A stretch of 64,000 nt of DNA from Paraspadella gotoi (Eukaryota > Chaetognatha). Position 1 is the first letter of the stretch; each line of letters starts with the position of its first letter. The notes below the pieces were generated by a model, which made no database searches, had not been told where the DNA came from, and saw only the letters and a list, made by a program, of their open reading frames with translations. Position numbers and translations under genes: made by a program. Below are positions 52,236 through 63,041 of the stretch, piece by piece. The stretch covers positions 3,018,026 through 3,082,025 of the forward strand of contig CM119269.1 in assembly GCA_051294375.1 (NCBI GenBank), written 5' to 3'.

Positions 52236-53156
52236 AGTTTTTTGTTAAAAAATTTTGTTAGGGATTATAATTACAATTAGGGTTTTGGATGAGCAGATAT
52301 GAGTTATGGATTAGAGATAAAACTTTGGGATTGGATTAAACATTTTGAAAGAGATTAAGCTTAGATATTAGGGTTAAGATTAGGTTCCGGAATTAGTACC
52401 AGAAATGGGCGCTTTCGGTAAATATTGCCAAAAGTTGATCGTTGTCCTTCTCGTCGAGTTGTCGCAGCATTCTGGGTTTTAAAATGGAAACTGAAATTAT
52501 AATAGAGAATTCCTAGGCTAGTGGCAGGCAAGAAAAATCTGAATTTTCCTTTTCAAATCATTTTTCAAATACACGACGCATCAAACCGTTTTCATCCAAG
52601 GAAAGGAAAGTAAATTGTCTTTTTTATGATTGAATTGCGTCAACCGGCGCCAGATCGAAAAAAAAGCTAACAAAACGAATAACGCTATTTTTTCTTTTCT
52701 CGTTTGTACGATTGTGTTAAAGTGTACAATTTGATTTCATCCTCGAGTGAAAAAAAATCAACGTCACTTCAATTTTTAAAGCGGATTTATGAAAAAAAAA
52801 CAAGTTGAAAAACGAAACAAAGACAAAAAACAAGCACAAGTAAAACTAACACAAACAAAAAAACAAGTGATAAGAAACACAAGCGTCGAAAAAAAAAATC
52901 ACCTCAATTTTTTAATCTTTTTTTAATTTTTTAACAGAAAATGCGAAACAAAATCAGAAACTCTACCGTTCGCTTCTCTCAATTACGTATAAAAAGGTTA
53001 CTCCGGAAACAAAACAAAAACATAACACCGGGTTGATGGGAAGTCTATAGCTCTGTTTCTCGTCCTCGCAACTCAATCGATTTCCGCGAAATTAATCAAA
53101 AAAAAAAAAACCAAAGTAACGACGCCTTCGTGCGCGGTCGCCAGAGTTCGCCAAGA

Positions 53157-56100
53157 ATGACGGCCGCCTGCGAAGCTGCCGATCTCGCCGCCGAAGCCAT
53201 CGCTGCCGGCGTCGACGTAGACCAATGGGACATCGACTACGCTCGTTGTCTAACGTCTGAGTGTCTCAGAATCAACGGGTGAGGTTTTTGACAGAGATGG
53301 AGTCTTTCTTGTAGCGTTTCGTTGCCGACAGGGATGGAGTTGGTGAATTGAATCGCAAATGCAATGTGGGCTCGCTCATTAAGTTCTTTCGCGTAAGTAT
53401 GAGGCCACTGATTTGCATTATATTATACCGTAATTTATCCAAGGGATTTTTATTGAGGGTTGTTGATAAAAGAAGACACCCTTTAAAGTTAATTAACAAT
53501 TAAAAAAAAATTAGGTAAAACTAAAAGGTTGGACTCAAAATAAAAGTTGATAAAAGCAGACACTCTTTCAAGTTAATTAAAAATTTAACAAATTTAGGTA
53601 AAACTAAAAGGTTGGACTCAAAATAAATAGCCGTTAGAATATTATTTGAGTTCCTCTGTTTTCAAAATAAATAAAACTATTTAGAGACAACCGCCACAGC
53701 CCAGGGTTTCTGGTTCAATCTTAAAAAAAAAACGGCTAAAAAAGCGGACCAAAATAGCGAGGTGGTCGTCGTAAAAAAAACAGACCTCGTCCGCCGCTCA
53801 CCTTTTTATTTCTCCCTCGTTTTTCGTTTCTCAACGATAAAAACACAAACAGGACCGATTCTGCGGACTTTAACTCGGAATTTAGTGTCTCGCGAAACGC
53901 CTCCTCCCACTCCGCCACCACTGCCACCCCCAACGCCCACTGCGGTCATTACCTGGCCTGCAACTCTGGCTGGGAACTCCTCATCGACGAAGTGGACATG
54001 AAGGACGTTTGCCGACAGTTCTACGTTTGTCAGATGATGGAACTCCTTCCTGGGAGAGGGACGAGGTCAAATGGGGACAGTTGAAGGGAAGAGAAAAAAA
54101 GGAGAGGAAGGGAGAAAGAAATCGTTATATTAAAACGGGTTGAATAAAGAAAAAGTTAAGAAGAGAATAAATTGGAAAAATAATATACTGTGGCGGTATA
54201 TTCACACCGCATCTCGTTCAGCCAATCCCATTATCTCAGAGGGGGAATGCAGCCCAAGTGTTACGTTCCATCCACAGTCCTAACGACTTCCCTCTGCGTT
54301 GGTAAAGCGAGACCGTCCTAGGGTAACCGCGCCAGTGACTGGAGGCGTCACTGAGGGTCGGAAGCCCCTAAAGCCGATAGTGAGATGCCACCTTCCAGTG
54401 GGCATCACAGGCAACGCAGCTGTTGCAATAATACACATATAAACATTAAACGACATTCTAAAGAAAGGTTTTAATAATAAAATGCTGTAGAAGACGAAAA
54501 TATGTAAGTCGCCTCAATGCGAAGTGTTTTTGAATTTATACAACGATTTTTTTTTTTTTTTTTTTGAAAAAGCAAGCCGAAACATGTCCGTCTCTTGAAT
54601 ATAAAAAAATCGTTGTATAAATTCAAAAACACTTTGCTTTCTCTAATACTAAATAACAAAGAAAAAGAAAGGATTATCGCATCTAATAATAAAATGATAC
54701 TTAAGAAAAGGTTATGTGAAAACGAATTTTTATACAAGCATGCGTATTTAAAAAGATTGAGAAGTTTCGAAAAAGATTCACAAGTTTAACAATGTTTCCT
54801 GCAGAATCCCAACCATAAATGAAACAACTATCTCCTTTCTCGGCGATTTTTGCGAATCGCATCCCGAGTTTCATCCCGCGTGCAACGAGACTCCTCCGGC
54901 CTTTAAGTGGAGCGTCATTGTCATCATCGTCGTGGGAATACTTGGCAAGTCTCTCACATTGTTTCAGTTCTCTTCCTGTCCTTTCTGATTTTCTCTTTCT
55001 CTTTCTTCTTCTCTTTCCTTCCTCATCTTCTCTTTCTCTTTCTTCTTCTCTATCCTTCTTTAATCTTCTCTTTCTCTTTCTTCTTCTCTTTCCTTCTTGA
55101 TCTTGTCTTTCTCTTTTTTCTTCTCTGTCCTTCTTGATCTTCTCTTTCTCTTTCTTCTTCTCTATCCTTCCTGATCTTCTCTTTCTTCTTCTCTTTCCTT
55201 CTTGATCTTCTCTTTCTCTTTCTTCTTCTCTATCCTTCTTGATCTTCTCTTTCTCTTTTTTCTTCTCTGTCCTTCTTGATCTTCTCTTTCTCTTTCTTCT
55301 TCTCTATCCTTCCTGATCTTCTCTTTCTCTTTCTTCCTTCTCTGTCCTTCCTGATCTTCTCTTTCTCTTTCTTCTTCTCTTCCTTCCTGATCTTCTCTTT
55401 CTTCTTCTCTCGTCCTTTCCTGATCTTCTCTTTCTCTTCTTCTCTTCCTTCTCTGATCTTCTCTTTCTTCTTCTCTGTCCTTCCTTTTTCTCTTTCTTCT
55501 TCTCTTCCTTCCTGATCTTCTCTTTCTCTTTCTTCTTCTCTTGTCCTTCCTGATCTTCTCTTTCTTTCTTCTCTCGTCCTTCCTATCTTCTCTTTCTTCT
55601 TCTCTGTCTTCCTGATCTTCTCTTTCTCTTTCTTCTTCTCTGTCCTTCCTGATCTTCTCTTTCTCTTTTCTTCTTCTCTTTCCTTCCTGATCTTCTCTTT
55701 CTTCTTGCTCTGTCCTTCCTGTATCTCTCTTCTCTCTTTCTTCTTCTCTGTCCTTCCTGATCTTCTCTTTCTTCTTCTCTGTCCCTCCTGATCTTCTCTT
55801 TCTTCTTCCTCCCTTACTTCCCAGCTAACGCCCTCTCCTTCGTCGTCATGAGCCGCAAGATCCTCCGTGTTCTCCCGATTTCCGTCTTCATCCGGAGTCT
55901 GGCCATCCTGGACAATCTACTGCAGGTGGGCGGACGTGCGAGAGGAATTAGAGAAAAGGATCGAGAGGAAAGGCACTTTTTATCGTATTGGGCGTAATGC
56001 TCTATTTATAGATTTTTGTCAATGAGTTAAGATTGCGTCAAATATAACGAATAAAGTCTATAACTAAAAAATGAATAAATAAATAAAAATAAAATCAATA

Positions 56101-59100
56101 TCCATGCGCAACATTGGCTGCCATCCTTACAGTACTTATATTCTATCTTCTTCACTGGATCAGTGAAAGGCTTTCTGTCGCAAAGTCGAATTCAATGTTA
56201 TTATCAGATTTCTGAACTCTACTGGTGGCTTAAAACTCATTGCTACATGCCGCGTCACCAAAACTCGCAACTCTGTGGCATGGAGAACTTTCTGCCCACG
56301 TGGCTGCAGCTCTCGTCCAACTGGACGCTGGCCGTCATCGCCGTCGAAAGATTCACCACCGTCTGGTGAGAATGTCATTTTGTTTTGATGAACATCTTTG
56401 TTGTTTATGTTCTTGTCGTTGATGCGCTTTTGTTTTTCTCCCTTCAGGTTTCCGACGGCGACTAAAATTTTTTTCTCTCCCAAGAGGGCGTTGATAGTGG
56501 AATTAGGAGTCGTGCTCAGTAAGAAGGCTCTCTCTCTGCCTCTCTCTCATACCAATTTTATACAAACATACAAAAAACATCTTTTATCTTTCAGTATCAT
56601 TCTTCTGGCCCTTACATTTTTTCAAATTCTTGGAATGGGATCCGGCCAAACGATTGTGCACCAACAAACCCGGTTTGAAAGTTTACACAATCATGAGTGG
56701 AATTCTCATTATCATCATTCCTGGTGAGCAAGCATTGCTTAATCTTTTCTTCTCTCAACGTCAATCTGAATGAATAACTTTTCTTTCAGCCACCATAATG
56801 TGCGTCATGAACACCTTGATTATAAAAAAGTTACGACAGGTGAATGTCTAACTACTATTACATTAGTTCAAGTATGTCATCCTTCAGAATCGCTTCCCCC
56901 GGGGCGGGCTGGGGGCGGTGCTGGGGCCCGCGGGGTGGCTCCGCGGGGCGGCCCCGAGGGCAGGCAAATTCTTACCGCCTAGGCGGCCCCCTGTAGCCTC
57001 TTTTTTGGAGCCCAAGGGGCCACTCCAGGGTAATCCCCTGGGGCTAGAAAACCTTTCCCCCTGGGGCTACCCCCAGGGGGTGGATTTTCCTGCCCCCTGG
57101 AACAGCTCTCTCACCCTCCTATCTCTCTCTCCTTCTACTCTCTTCTCTCTCTCTTTCTCTATCTATTTTCTATTTTCATCTTTCATTACAATAAAATATA
57201 AAAATAAAAATAATATTTTTCATTTCAATTTATCAATCAATGAACTAATAGCTGTACTAATACCAATTTGGTCACCTTGCATAATTTAATCAATGACATA
57301 ATTTGGTCAACTGACATAAATTAGTCAACTGATATAATTTAATCAACTTTTAAAATTTGGTAAACTTTTATAATTTGGTAAACTTTCATAATTTGGTAAT
57401 TTTTTTTATAATTTAGTTAACTTGCTTAATTTGGTTAACCTTCATATTTGCTAAACTTTTATAATTTGGTAAACTTTAATAATTTGGTAAACTTCCATAA
57501 TTTGGTAAACTTTCATATTTGGTAAACTTTCATAATTTAATCAATTTGCATAATTCAATCAACTCGCATAATTTGGTCAACTTGCATAATTTGGTCAATT
57601 GCATAGATTTGTCAACTGGCATAAATTGGTCAACTGGTATAAAATTGGTTAATTTTCTTAATTTAGTCAACAGTCATAATTTGGTCAACTTAGATAATTT
57701 GGACAATTTGGATAATTTGGTCAAATTAATTAATTTGGTCAACAATCAACTTAACAATTAGCTAATTAAAAATTTTATCTGATAAAAATAAGAAAGAGAG
57801 AAAAAGAGTGCAAAAATTTTGTTAATAATGTTCAAGTAAAAGTAACTTTTGTTTTTCCATTAAAACTCACTTTCACTTGCACACTTTTTACCCATACACA
57901 AAATTTTATCTTAATTCATCTATGAAATTTTAAATAATAGAATAAAGTGTAGGATGGTTTTAATTTTTTAATTCACTTATAAAAAAAATTAATTAAAAAA
58001 TATTTAATTGATCAATTAATTAATATCAGTCTTTAAGTCCATCCCATATTAGCATTAAACTCCAATTATTCGTGATTAAATAGATGGCTTGGAATAAAAT
58101 TTTGTGTGTGGGTAGAAAAGGATGTGATTGAGCTAGATATAAAGTTTTTGCTCACTCTCTCTCTCAAATCGTCAGCCTCTACTTAACAACGTTAGTTCAT
58201 CTTAAGCAATCTACAAACTGACAATTATTAATTACAAATCTTAAATAAAAAAAGTTTTATTTTATGATGTAGAACTCGTTTAATGTTGATGAATAGTTTT
58301 TATTGTTTTTTGAGGGGGACTCCATAATTCACTAAGTAGGTCTGTCAGTCACTGCCCATTATTTGTTTGGTGATTTATTTAATTTCTTTTTAAACATCAA
58401 ATTATGAATATTTTTTAAAAAAATTATGTCTCTCTCTATCAGTCTATTAGTATGTCCATCCAACAAAAAGAAAAAAAAAAAGAAAAAAAAAAAAAGAATA
58501 AATGACTGATTAGCTTTTTACACTAAATTTTTGTGCTAGTCCTACATTGTTTGCTAAAACTTGTTCTATATCTTTTAACTGAAATAAAATAATTGGGTTA
58601 AAAAATACAAATATTTTAATTTTTAGATAAAATATGTAATAAATGAGTTAACTATTATTTGAAAAAAAATGTATATTTAATTCAGTTACATAAAACAAGT
58701 CTTGAAAGAGAGAGAGAAAAAAAGAGAGAGAAAAAAAATAAAGAGAGAATGAGAAAAAGAGAGAATGAAAAAGAGAGAGAGAAAAAAGAAAAAGGGAGAG
58801 AGAAAGAGAGAGTAACAGACAGGGAGAAATATTCTCAGATATAATAACATAGTCAGAAAGTATATTTTCTCATCTAAACTTTGCTCTCTCTTTAACTCGC
58901 CCTGGGGGAGCAGTTTTTTGCTCCCAAGGGGTTACCCCCAGGGGCAGACTTTTTTGGGCCCCAGGGGCTAAGCATTAGGGCGCCCCTAATAGACTCAAAA
59001 TGTTGGCCCCAGGGGAACCCCCCTGGGGCGGCCCCTGAAGCAATCCAGAGGGGGCGCCCCCTCAATGACCATTTTGCTGCTCCCCCTGGAATAGTCTGCC

Positions 59101-61631
59101 CCTGGGCCGCCCCTAGAGACGCCCGCGGGGCGGAGGATTTGGGAGATGACATATCTCCATTAGTTGTACCAATTTCATAGCTATAATTCCCTCAAACTGC
59201 ATTCGAGTCAGATATTAATACTCCTCATAAAACCGTAAGTCAGGCGATCTTACATTTCTACATTTTTCCTTTTCCGTTAATAAATTCAAAGTCTTTGACA
59301 GAAGTAAGAAAGTGTGACATACTAAACATTTCTTCCCCCCTCCCGTTTCGTTTGTTTTGTCCTACGTTTTGAGTATCTCCCCAATGTTTCGTTAATTAAC
59401 TCTCCATTCCATTTTATTTACACCCCATTAAGTAAATGACAGATAAGGAACCAAGCTTTTCGCTAGTTGTTTATCCTTGTTTATCCACGAGAGAGCGTTT
59501 GGATAAGAGACAAAAATCGCCACAGCTTTTATTTTTAATCAATTCTAACAAATCCAAATTTAGAGATCAAACTTTAAACGAATTTTCAATTAATGTACAT
59601 GTGAAAATATATTGGCTCAGTTTTACTTTAATTATGGCCTACTATAATTGATAGTACGAAATATTAAGCAAATTGTACTGCAGGAGAAATCTGCAGAAAC
59701 AATGCATGCATTTTTTGATGTTTTTCAGAGTGATACTTCCGTAAGTACCAGAAATTCGTATCTAATTTTCTTACGCCTGCTATATTTGAAAATCGCATAA
59801 ACAATTTACTCGGCCGTTGTTTAGAGTAAAACCGTGCCTTTCATACCATTTGGCTTTTACGTATAACGCATAATACATATCGCGTTCAGTTCTCATTGAA
59901 GAAATTCGCTACATTTTAAATGCGAAAAAAACAACAACGGAATATGTAATCTTTTGTAATCATTGTATTTTCTTAGATCACGCGAACGCTGAAACGGTAC
60001 TCGGAGTCACAAGATTTGCGTAAAATGAGTTCTAAGCCGGTAAAATCAAGTAAAAAATAAGCTATCACACACCGATTGAGTCAGTCATAAATTCATAACG
60101 ACCAGGATTCGAACCTGGGAGACGAAGATAAATTGTTCGTCTGCGCGAGCGGCCAAACGGAAAACCGTTGTATCGAAGCTGAGCGCTGCAGTAAAACACA
60201 GGTAAAGAATGTTGGAACTTACTATTTGCAATTAGGGGGGGGGAAAGTTTAGGGAAAAAGTTCAGTGAAAAAGTCAGCGCTAAGTTTTTAGCGAGGAGGA
60301 TAAACTTATCTTAAATTTACGCTTTTAAGGAGAACTCTGCGAAGTCAAGCTCGGAAAACATAAAAAGTAAGTTATTTATTAAAATTACATTTTATAAAAG
60401 TTACAATCATACATAATTCTAATTTTCCTTATAAAAGGAAATTCCACGCTTGGTTCCGAAATCGCTTTTCAAATGGGAAACAGAAAAATAAAGTAAGACA
60501 ATCGAATTTTAACACATTTTTTTTTGGTATACTGTATCAATTTGTATTTAATTGCTTAATGGTAATTTTTACATCAATTAATTATTCACTTTAAAAACGC
60601 AATCCTTTCGTCAGGCGGACTACTCAAGGTCAGTTTTAAGTAAACAGCAACCAGAATAAAAATTGTTCAATTGTTCACAGAATTGTTAACATGGTTATTT
60701 CGTGAATCATCAGGTTTCTGACGGTCGAACGTAATTAATTTAAAGTAATTTAATTATACATTATATTCTAAATCGAAGATTTCAGCTCAAGTAACTCATG
60801 GAAAATGAACGTTTTTTTTGTTTTTAGCTCCACACAAAAAAACAATTTTTTTCACTCATTGCCAGGAATGGAAGTGCTTCGGTCTCGGATCGAAGCTCGA
60901 AACCATCGCGTCGTCATCATGCTCGTCGTCACGTGCTTCGCCTTCATCTGCCTCTGCGTCCCCAACGCCGTCAGTCAGGTCGGTCTGTCGCGCCTCCATC
61001 TGTCAGTTTAGGCCGTTTCTCTGTTCGATCTGAAATGGTACTAATACTGACACAGTACGAATTAAATTAAATGGTTCAAGTAAATTTACATACGAGTGGA
61101 AACGATTGCAACTGATGGTCAACGGCTTGCGGCACCATCTACCTTTTTCCGTTAACCATTTCAGATTATGAAGTACGTCGACGATTCGTTAAGTAACCGG
61201 AACTGGTTTTATTACCTTCGCTACGTCACCTTCACTCTCGCCAAGCTCAATTATTCCATCAACTTTTTTCTCTACTGCATCAGCAGCCAGGATTTCCGTT
61301 TGGAGTTCATAAAGGTCTTCTTGCCATCTCATGGTTGTTATTCGTAACTTATAATAGATGCGAGTTCTTGTTTTTTTTTTTTTTTTCAGATGTGTCGAGA
61401 ATTGTTAAACAAAGTTCGAAAACGACACAAACAACGAGCCTATCGACAAGCAGGTGACTTTACTTGTTGCTTAACACTTATCACTTGGCTTAAGTTTTTT
61501 AAGGTTCGTGAGGTATTTATTCAGGCAACTTGACAGCGAATTCGACGCCTCGTCACATGACGTCCACGACCAAGACGGAATTTATAAACATGACATTTGC
61601 CAAATCGGAAAAAGTCCGACAACTTCCGTGA
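53157..61631 (+). CDS. Class A (rhodopsin-like) G protein-coupled receptor, 17 exons, 557 codons
   Basis: A seven-helix plasma-membrane receptor, probably for a peptide. Exons: 53157-53278, 53853-54065, 54805-54944, 55825-55925, 56133-56365, 56448-56518, 56595-56723, 56790-56839, 59729-59740, 59977-60039, 60330-60366, 60438-60492, 60615-60628, 60866-60978, 61165-61314, 61390-61453 and 61525-61631; phases close (1674 nt). TM1 VIVIIVVGILANALSFVVM, TM3 end LAVIAVERFTTVW (ERF for DRY), second loop Cys in RLCTNKP, TM5 ILIIIIPATIMCVMN, TM6 VIMLVVTCFAFICLCVPN (no CWxP Trp), TM7 LNYSINFFLYC in place of NPxxY. ERF-TVWFP and NFFLYC resemble FMRFamide-type receptors. The N-terminus is long, with several Cys and N-glycosylation sites (for example NET, NAS), and lacks an obvious signal peptide. 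The ligand is unknown. Confidence 0.88.
54190..54425. repeat. GC-richer insert with nested inverted repeats in GPCR intron 2
   Basis: Within AT-rich intron, CTGCGTTG (54294-54301) can pair with CAACGCAG (54413-54420), enclosing CAGTGAC-loop-GTCACTG (about 54331-54351) and GATGCCAC paired with GTGGGCATC (about 54383-54405). It looks like a folded RNA or the end of a mobile element. It is not protein-coding and I do not recognise it. Confidence 0.45.
54522..54635 (+). repeat. Foldback element with hammerhead-like 3' core, copy 3
   Basis: Arms 54522-54553 and 54603-54635 are a near-perfect ~32-bp inverted repeat (AAGTGTTTTTGAATTTATAC and its complement). The loop holds GAAACATGTCCG at 54579-54590; the CTGATGA half is missing. 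Confidence 0.65.
54945..55824 (+). other. GC-AG intron in the GPCR gene (intron 3)
   Basis: The exon ending ...VVGIL has CTTG|GCAAGT, a GC donor otherwise matching the consensus perfectly; the next exon starts ANALSF after TTCCCAG. No GT donor nearby keeps the TM1 frame. The intron is almost wholly a pyrimidine minisatellite. Confidence 0.8.
54975..55815. repeat. Minisatellite, ~25-32 bp pyrimidine-rich unit
   Basis: More than 25 units of the type TCCTTCCTGATCTTCTCTTT plus CTCTTTCTTCTTCTCTG fill GPCR intron 3 up to the acceptor. Confidence 0.93.
56885..57105. repeat. GC-rich module 1 of CCCCTGGGG-type palindromes
   Basis: Dense GGGG/CCCC blocks such as CTTCCCCCGGGGCGGG, ATCCCCTGGGGCTAG and TACCCCCAGGGGG. 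Composition is far from the surrounding intron. Confidence 0.8.
57290..57760. repeat. Diverged tandem array, unit like TAATTTGGTCAACTTGCA
   Basis: About 25 units of 16-20 bp with point changes (TAATTTGGTAAACTTTCA in the middle, TAATTTGGTCAACTTGCA at the ends). Confidence 0.88.
58898..59150. repeat. GC-rich module 2 of CCCCTGGGG-type palindromes
   Basis: Similar to module 1: CTCGCCCTGGGGGAGCAG, TACCCCCAGGGGCAG, CCCCTGGGGCGGCCCC. A family A-type end, TTGTACCAATTTCATA, follows at 59163-59178. Confidence 0.8.
59729..60628 (+). other. GPCR third-intracellular-loop exon cassette (12, 63, 37, 55 and 14 nt)
   Basis: Five tiny exons connect TM5 (ending IIKKLRQ) to TM6. They encode SDTS, ITRTLKRYSESQDLRKMSSK-P, ENSAKSSSENIK, RNSTLGSEIAFQMGNRKI and KRTTQ. 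Each has a pyrimidine/AG acceptor and a GTAAGN or similar donor. The 37, 55 and 14 nt exons only restore frame together, while the 12 and 63 nt exons are multiples of three. The peptide is Ser/Lys-rich as expected for this loop. Confidence 0.78.
60095..60174 (-). repeat. tRNA-like sequence with perfect B box
   Basis: The minus strand has CCAGGTTCGAATCCTGG (60118-60102), a perfect T arm and B box, preceded by a 7-bp stem AGACGAA/TTCGTCT and by GGCCGCTCGCGCAGAC, a poor A box. The anticodon loop is too long and the acceptor stem has a bulge, so a tRNA-derived SINE or pseudogene is more likely than a working tRNA. It lies in a GPCR intron. Confidence 0.5.
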
Positions 61632-61673
61632 AATCAATTTCGCAATTGTACAGTTCAGGATGATTACGTAACA

Positions 61674-61679
61674 AATAAA
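61674..61679 (+). terminator. Polyadenylation signal of the GPCR gene
   Basis: AATAAA 43 bases after the stop codon. Confidence 0.7.
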
Positions 61680-62472
61680 AAGATGGTCACATCCTTCGTC
61701 GAATTAATTTGTGTCGGAAAGAGAACTTGCCATATTCTGGAATAACCTGCATTTATTTTACATACCAAAATTTATAAATTATAAACGATTTACGTCTGAT
61801 TTGATCGTTTTAATTTTAACTTGTAATTGATCAAGTTTTCTGAGATATGATGATATTAAGAAAGCCTAAGGAGACCTGAAATAAACTCAATAAATACTTA
61901 CTCAATGACTTTGTTTTACACTTATATTTAGCACCTATCAAACAAATATCACCAAATCTCGGTTTAAATAAGAGGAAAAGACATTTCTCATTGACTTCTA
62001 TTTTCCTACATACAATTTTATACGTATTCCAAATTAAAAAAAAAAACGTTTAACAAATTGAACAAAAAAGGGAGATGACCATTTTTTCAAACGGTTGAAA
62101 ATTACTCGGGAATAAAACTTTGAATGGGAAAACAAACACGGCATCAAAGACTGGGTCATTTCATACTCCGTCGGCGTAAATGATCAACAAACCCGACGTG
62201 AATAATATCAAAGGTTTGAAAAAAAAATATTTACTGAGAAAGCGAAATCGTAAAGAAAAATAATAAAATCGTAAAATTTCTCTTAAAGTTTAAGAGACAC
62301 GTCCGACTATAAACAATTTTAAAATTTAATTGCTAAAATAAAATAAAATTAACAGAAAGGGGGTTTATTAGTGAATGAAAGAATATGGGGGAATCGGGGT
62401 GGGGGGGGGGAAGGGTTCGATTCACAGTTTGACGAAGACGGAATGATTGGGCGAAGCAAGGAGACATTTCTT
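61680..62472. other. Spacer between convergent genes
   Basis: AT-rich, with a G run at 62400-62410. Nothing coding is supported. Confidence 0.6.
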
Positions 62473-62478
62473 TTTATT
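62473..62478 (-). terminator. Polyadenylation signal of the minus-strand terminal gene
   Basis: TTTATT on plus is AATAAA on minus, about 110 bases beyond the longest stop of the terminal exon. Confidence 0.6.
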
Positions 62479-62585
62479 ATTGAGGATTGAGGGTTTCAAC
62501 GCCACGTGTCAATGACTTCGCGATGGAAAGGGTCGGGTGAGGAAGAGATGAAGAGTCGACTAGTGGAAATGAAGTTCGAAGAAAT

Positions 62586-63041
62586 TCAACTCCATCCCGA
62601 CGACAACTGCGCCATACCAGCAGCTGCGGCGGCGGCAGCTGCGGCCGCAGCTGCAGCGTCGTTAGGAGAAGCGCCGGAAGTGACTACGGTGGCAGTTGCT
62701 GGACCTGCTGCCGACGACGCTGAAATCGAAAAAAAAAAACCCGGAATTTTGAAAATAAATTTATGGTTCCAAACGGAACCGGGATTCATGCCATCATGGC
62801 TCCTCTCCACCATTTGCTTATTTGGAACAAAAGAGCAATGACGTCGTGGAGAGGAGTGACATGATAGAATAAAAAGTTTTTTATTTTCGTAAATGGAATT
62901 TACCTGTGGTAGTGCAGGAGCAGTAGAGACTACAGGCGCGGCGGCTTCTTTTTTCCGCTTCAACTTTTTCCTTCTGCGATCAATCAACGCTACTTCGCTT
63001 TTGAGCGCCATGTAAACTTTTCGCATCTCCATGAGTTTTTC
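62586..63041 (-). CDS. 3' end of a nuclear-type protein gene (basic helix), 5' partial
   Basis: The exon 63041-62904 is phase 0 on both sides and encodes EKLMEMRKVYMALKSEVALI followed by DRRRKKLKRKK, an amphipathic helix and strong nuclear-localisation-like basic run, then an Ala/Pro/Val stretch ending TAPALPQ. A donor GTAAAT follows, and an acceptor TTTCAG lies before 62719. In the phase that fits, the last exon reads RRRQQVQQLPP and stops at 62684; another frame reads an Ala-rich SSAAGPATATVVTSGA... to a stop at 62586. The helix reminds me of the C-terminal segment of ARID4-type chromatin proteins, but from memory only. Upstream exons lie beyond the window. Confidence 0.5.
   Translation of the reverse strand, partial: EKLMEMRKVYMALKSEVALIDRRRKKLKRKKEAAAPVVSTAPALPQVNSIYENKKLFILSCHSSPRRHCSFVPNKQMVERSHDGMNPGSVWNHKFIFKIPGFFFSISASSAAGPATATVVTSGASPNDAAAAAAAAAAAAAGMAQLSSGWS

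Larger units (their letters stand above)
50177..53156. other. Intergenic region between the TLDc and GPCR genes
   Basis: Contains (GA)n 50563-50636, GAC-rich repeats 50791-51020 that give acidic or threonine-rich frames without a usable start, (CT)n 51137-51187, a foldback element 51209-51326, (CGT)n 51632-51652 and a tRNA-like repeat near 52.2 kb. No gene recognised. Confidence 0.55.
56840..59728. other. Largest GPCR intron, with GC-rich modules around an AT-rich array
   Basis: GC-rich palindromic blocks at 56885-57105 and 58898-59150 bracket an AT-rich interior with a diverged ~18-20 bp array (57290-57760), A-rich and GA-rich patches. No exon is seen in the interior. Confidence 0.6.

Noticed and set aside
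54975-55815. Phe/Leu/Ser-rich membrane-like frames
   Set aside because: They are translations of the minisatellite in GPCR intron 3 and change frame with each unit indel.
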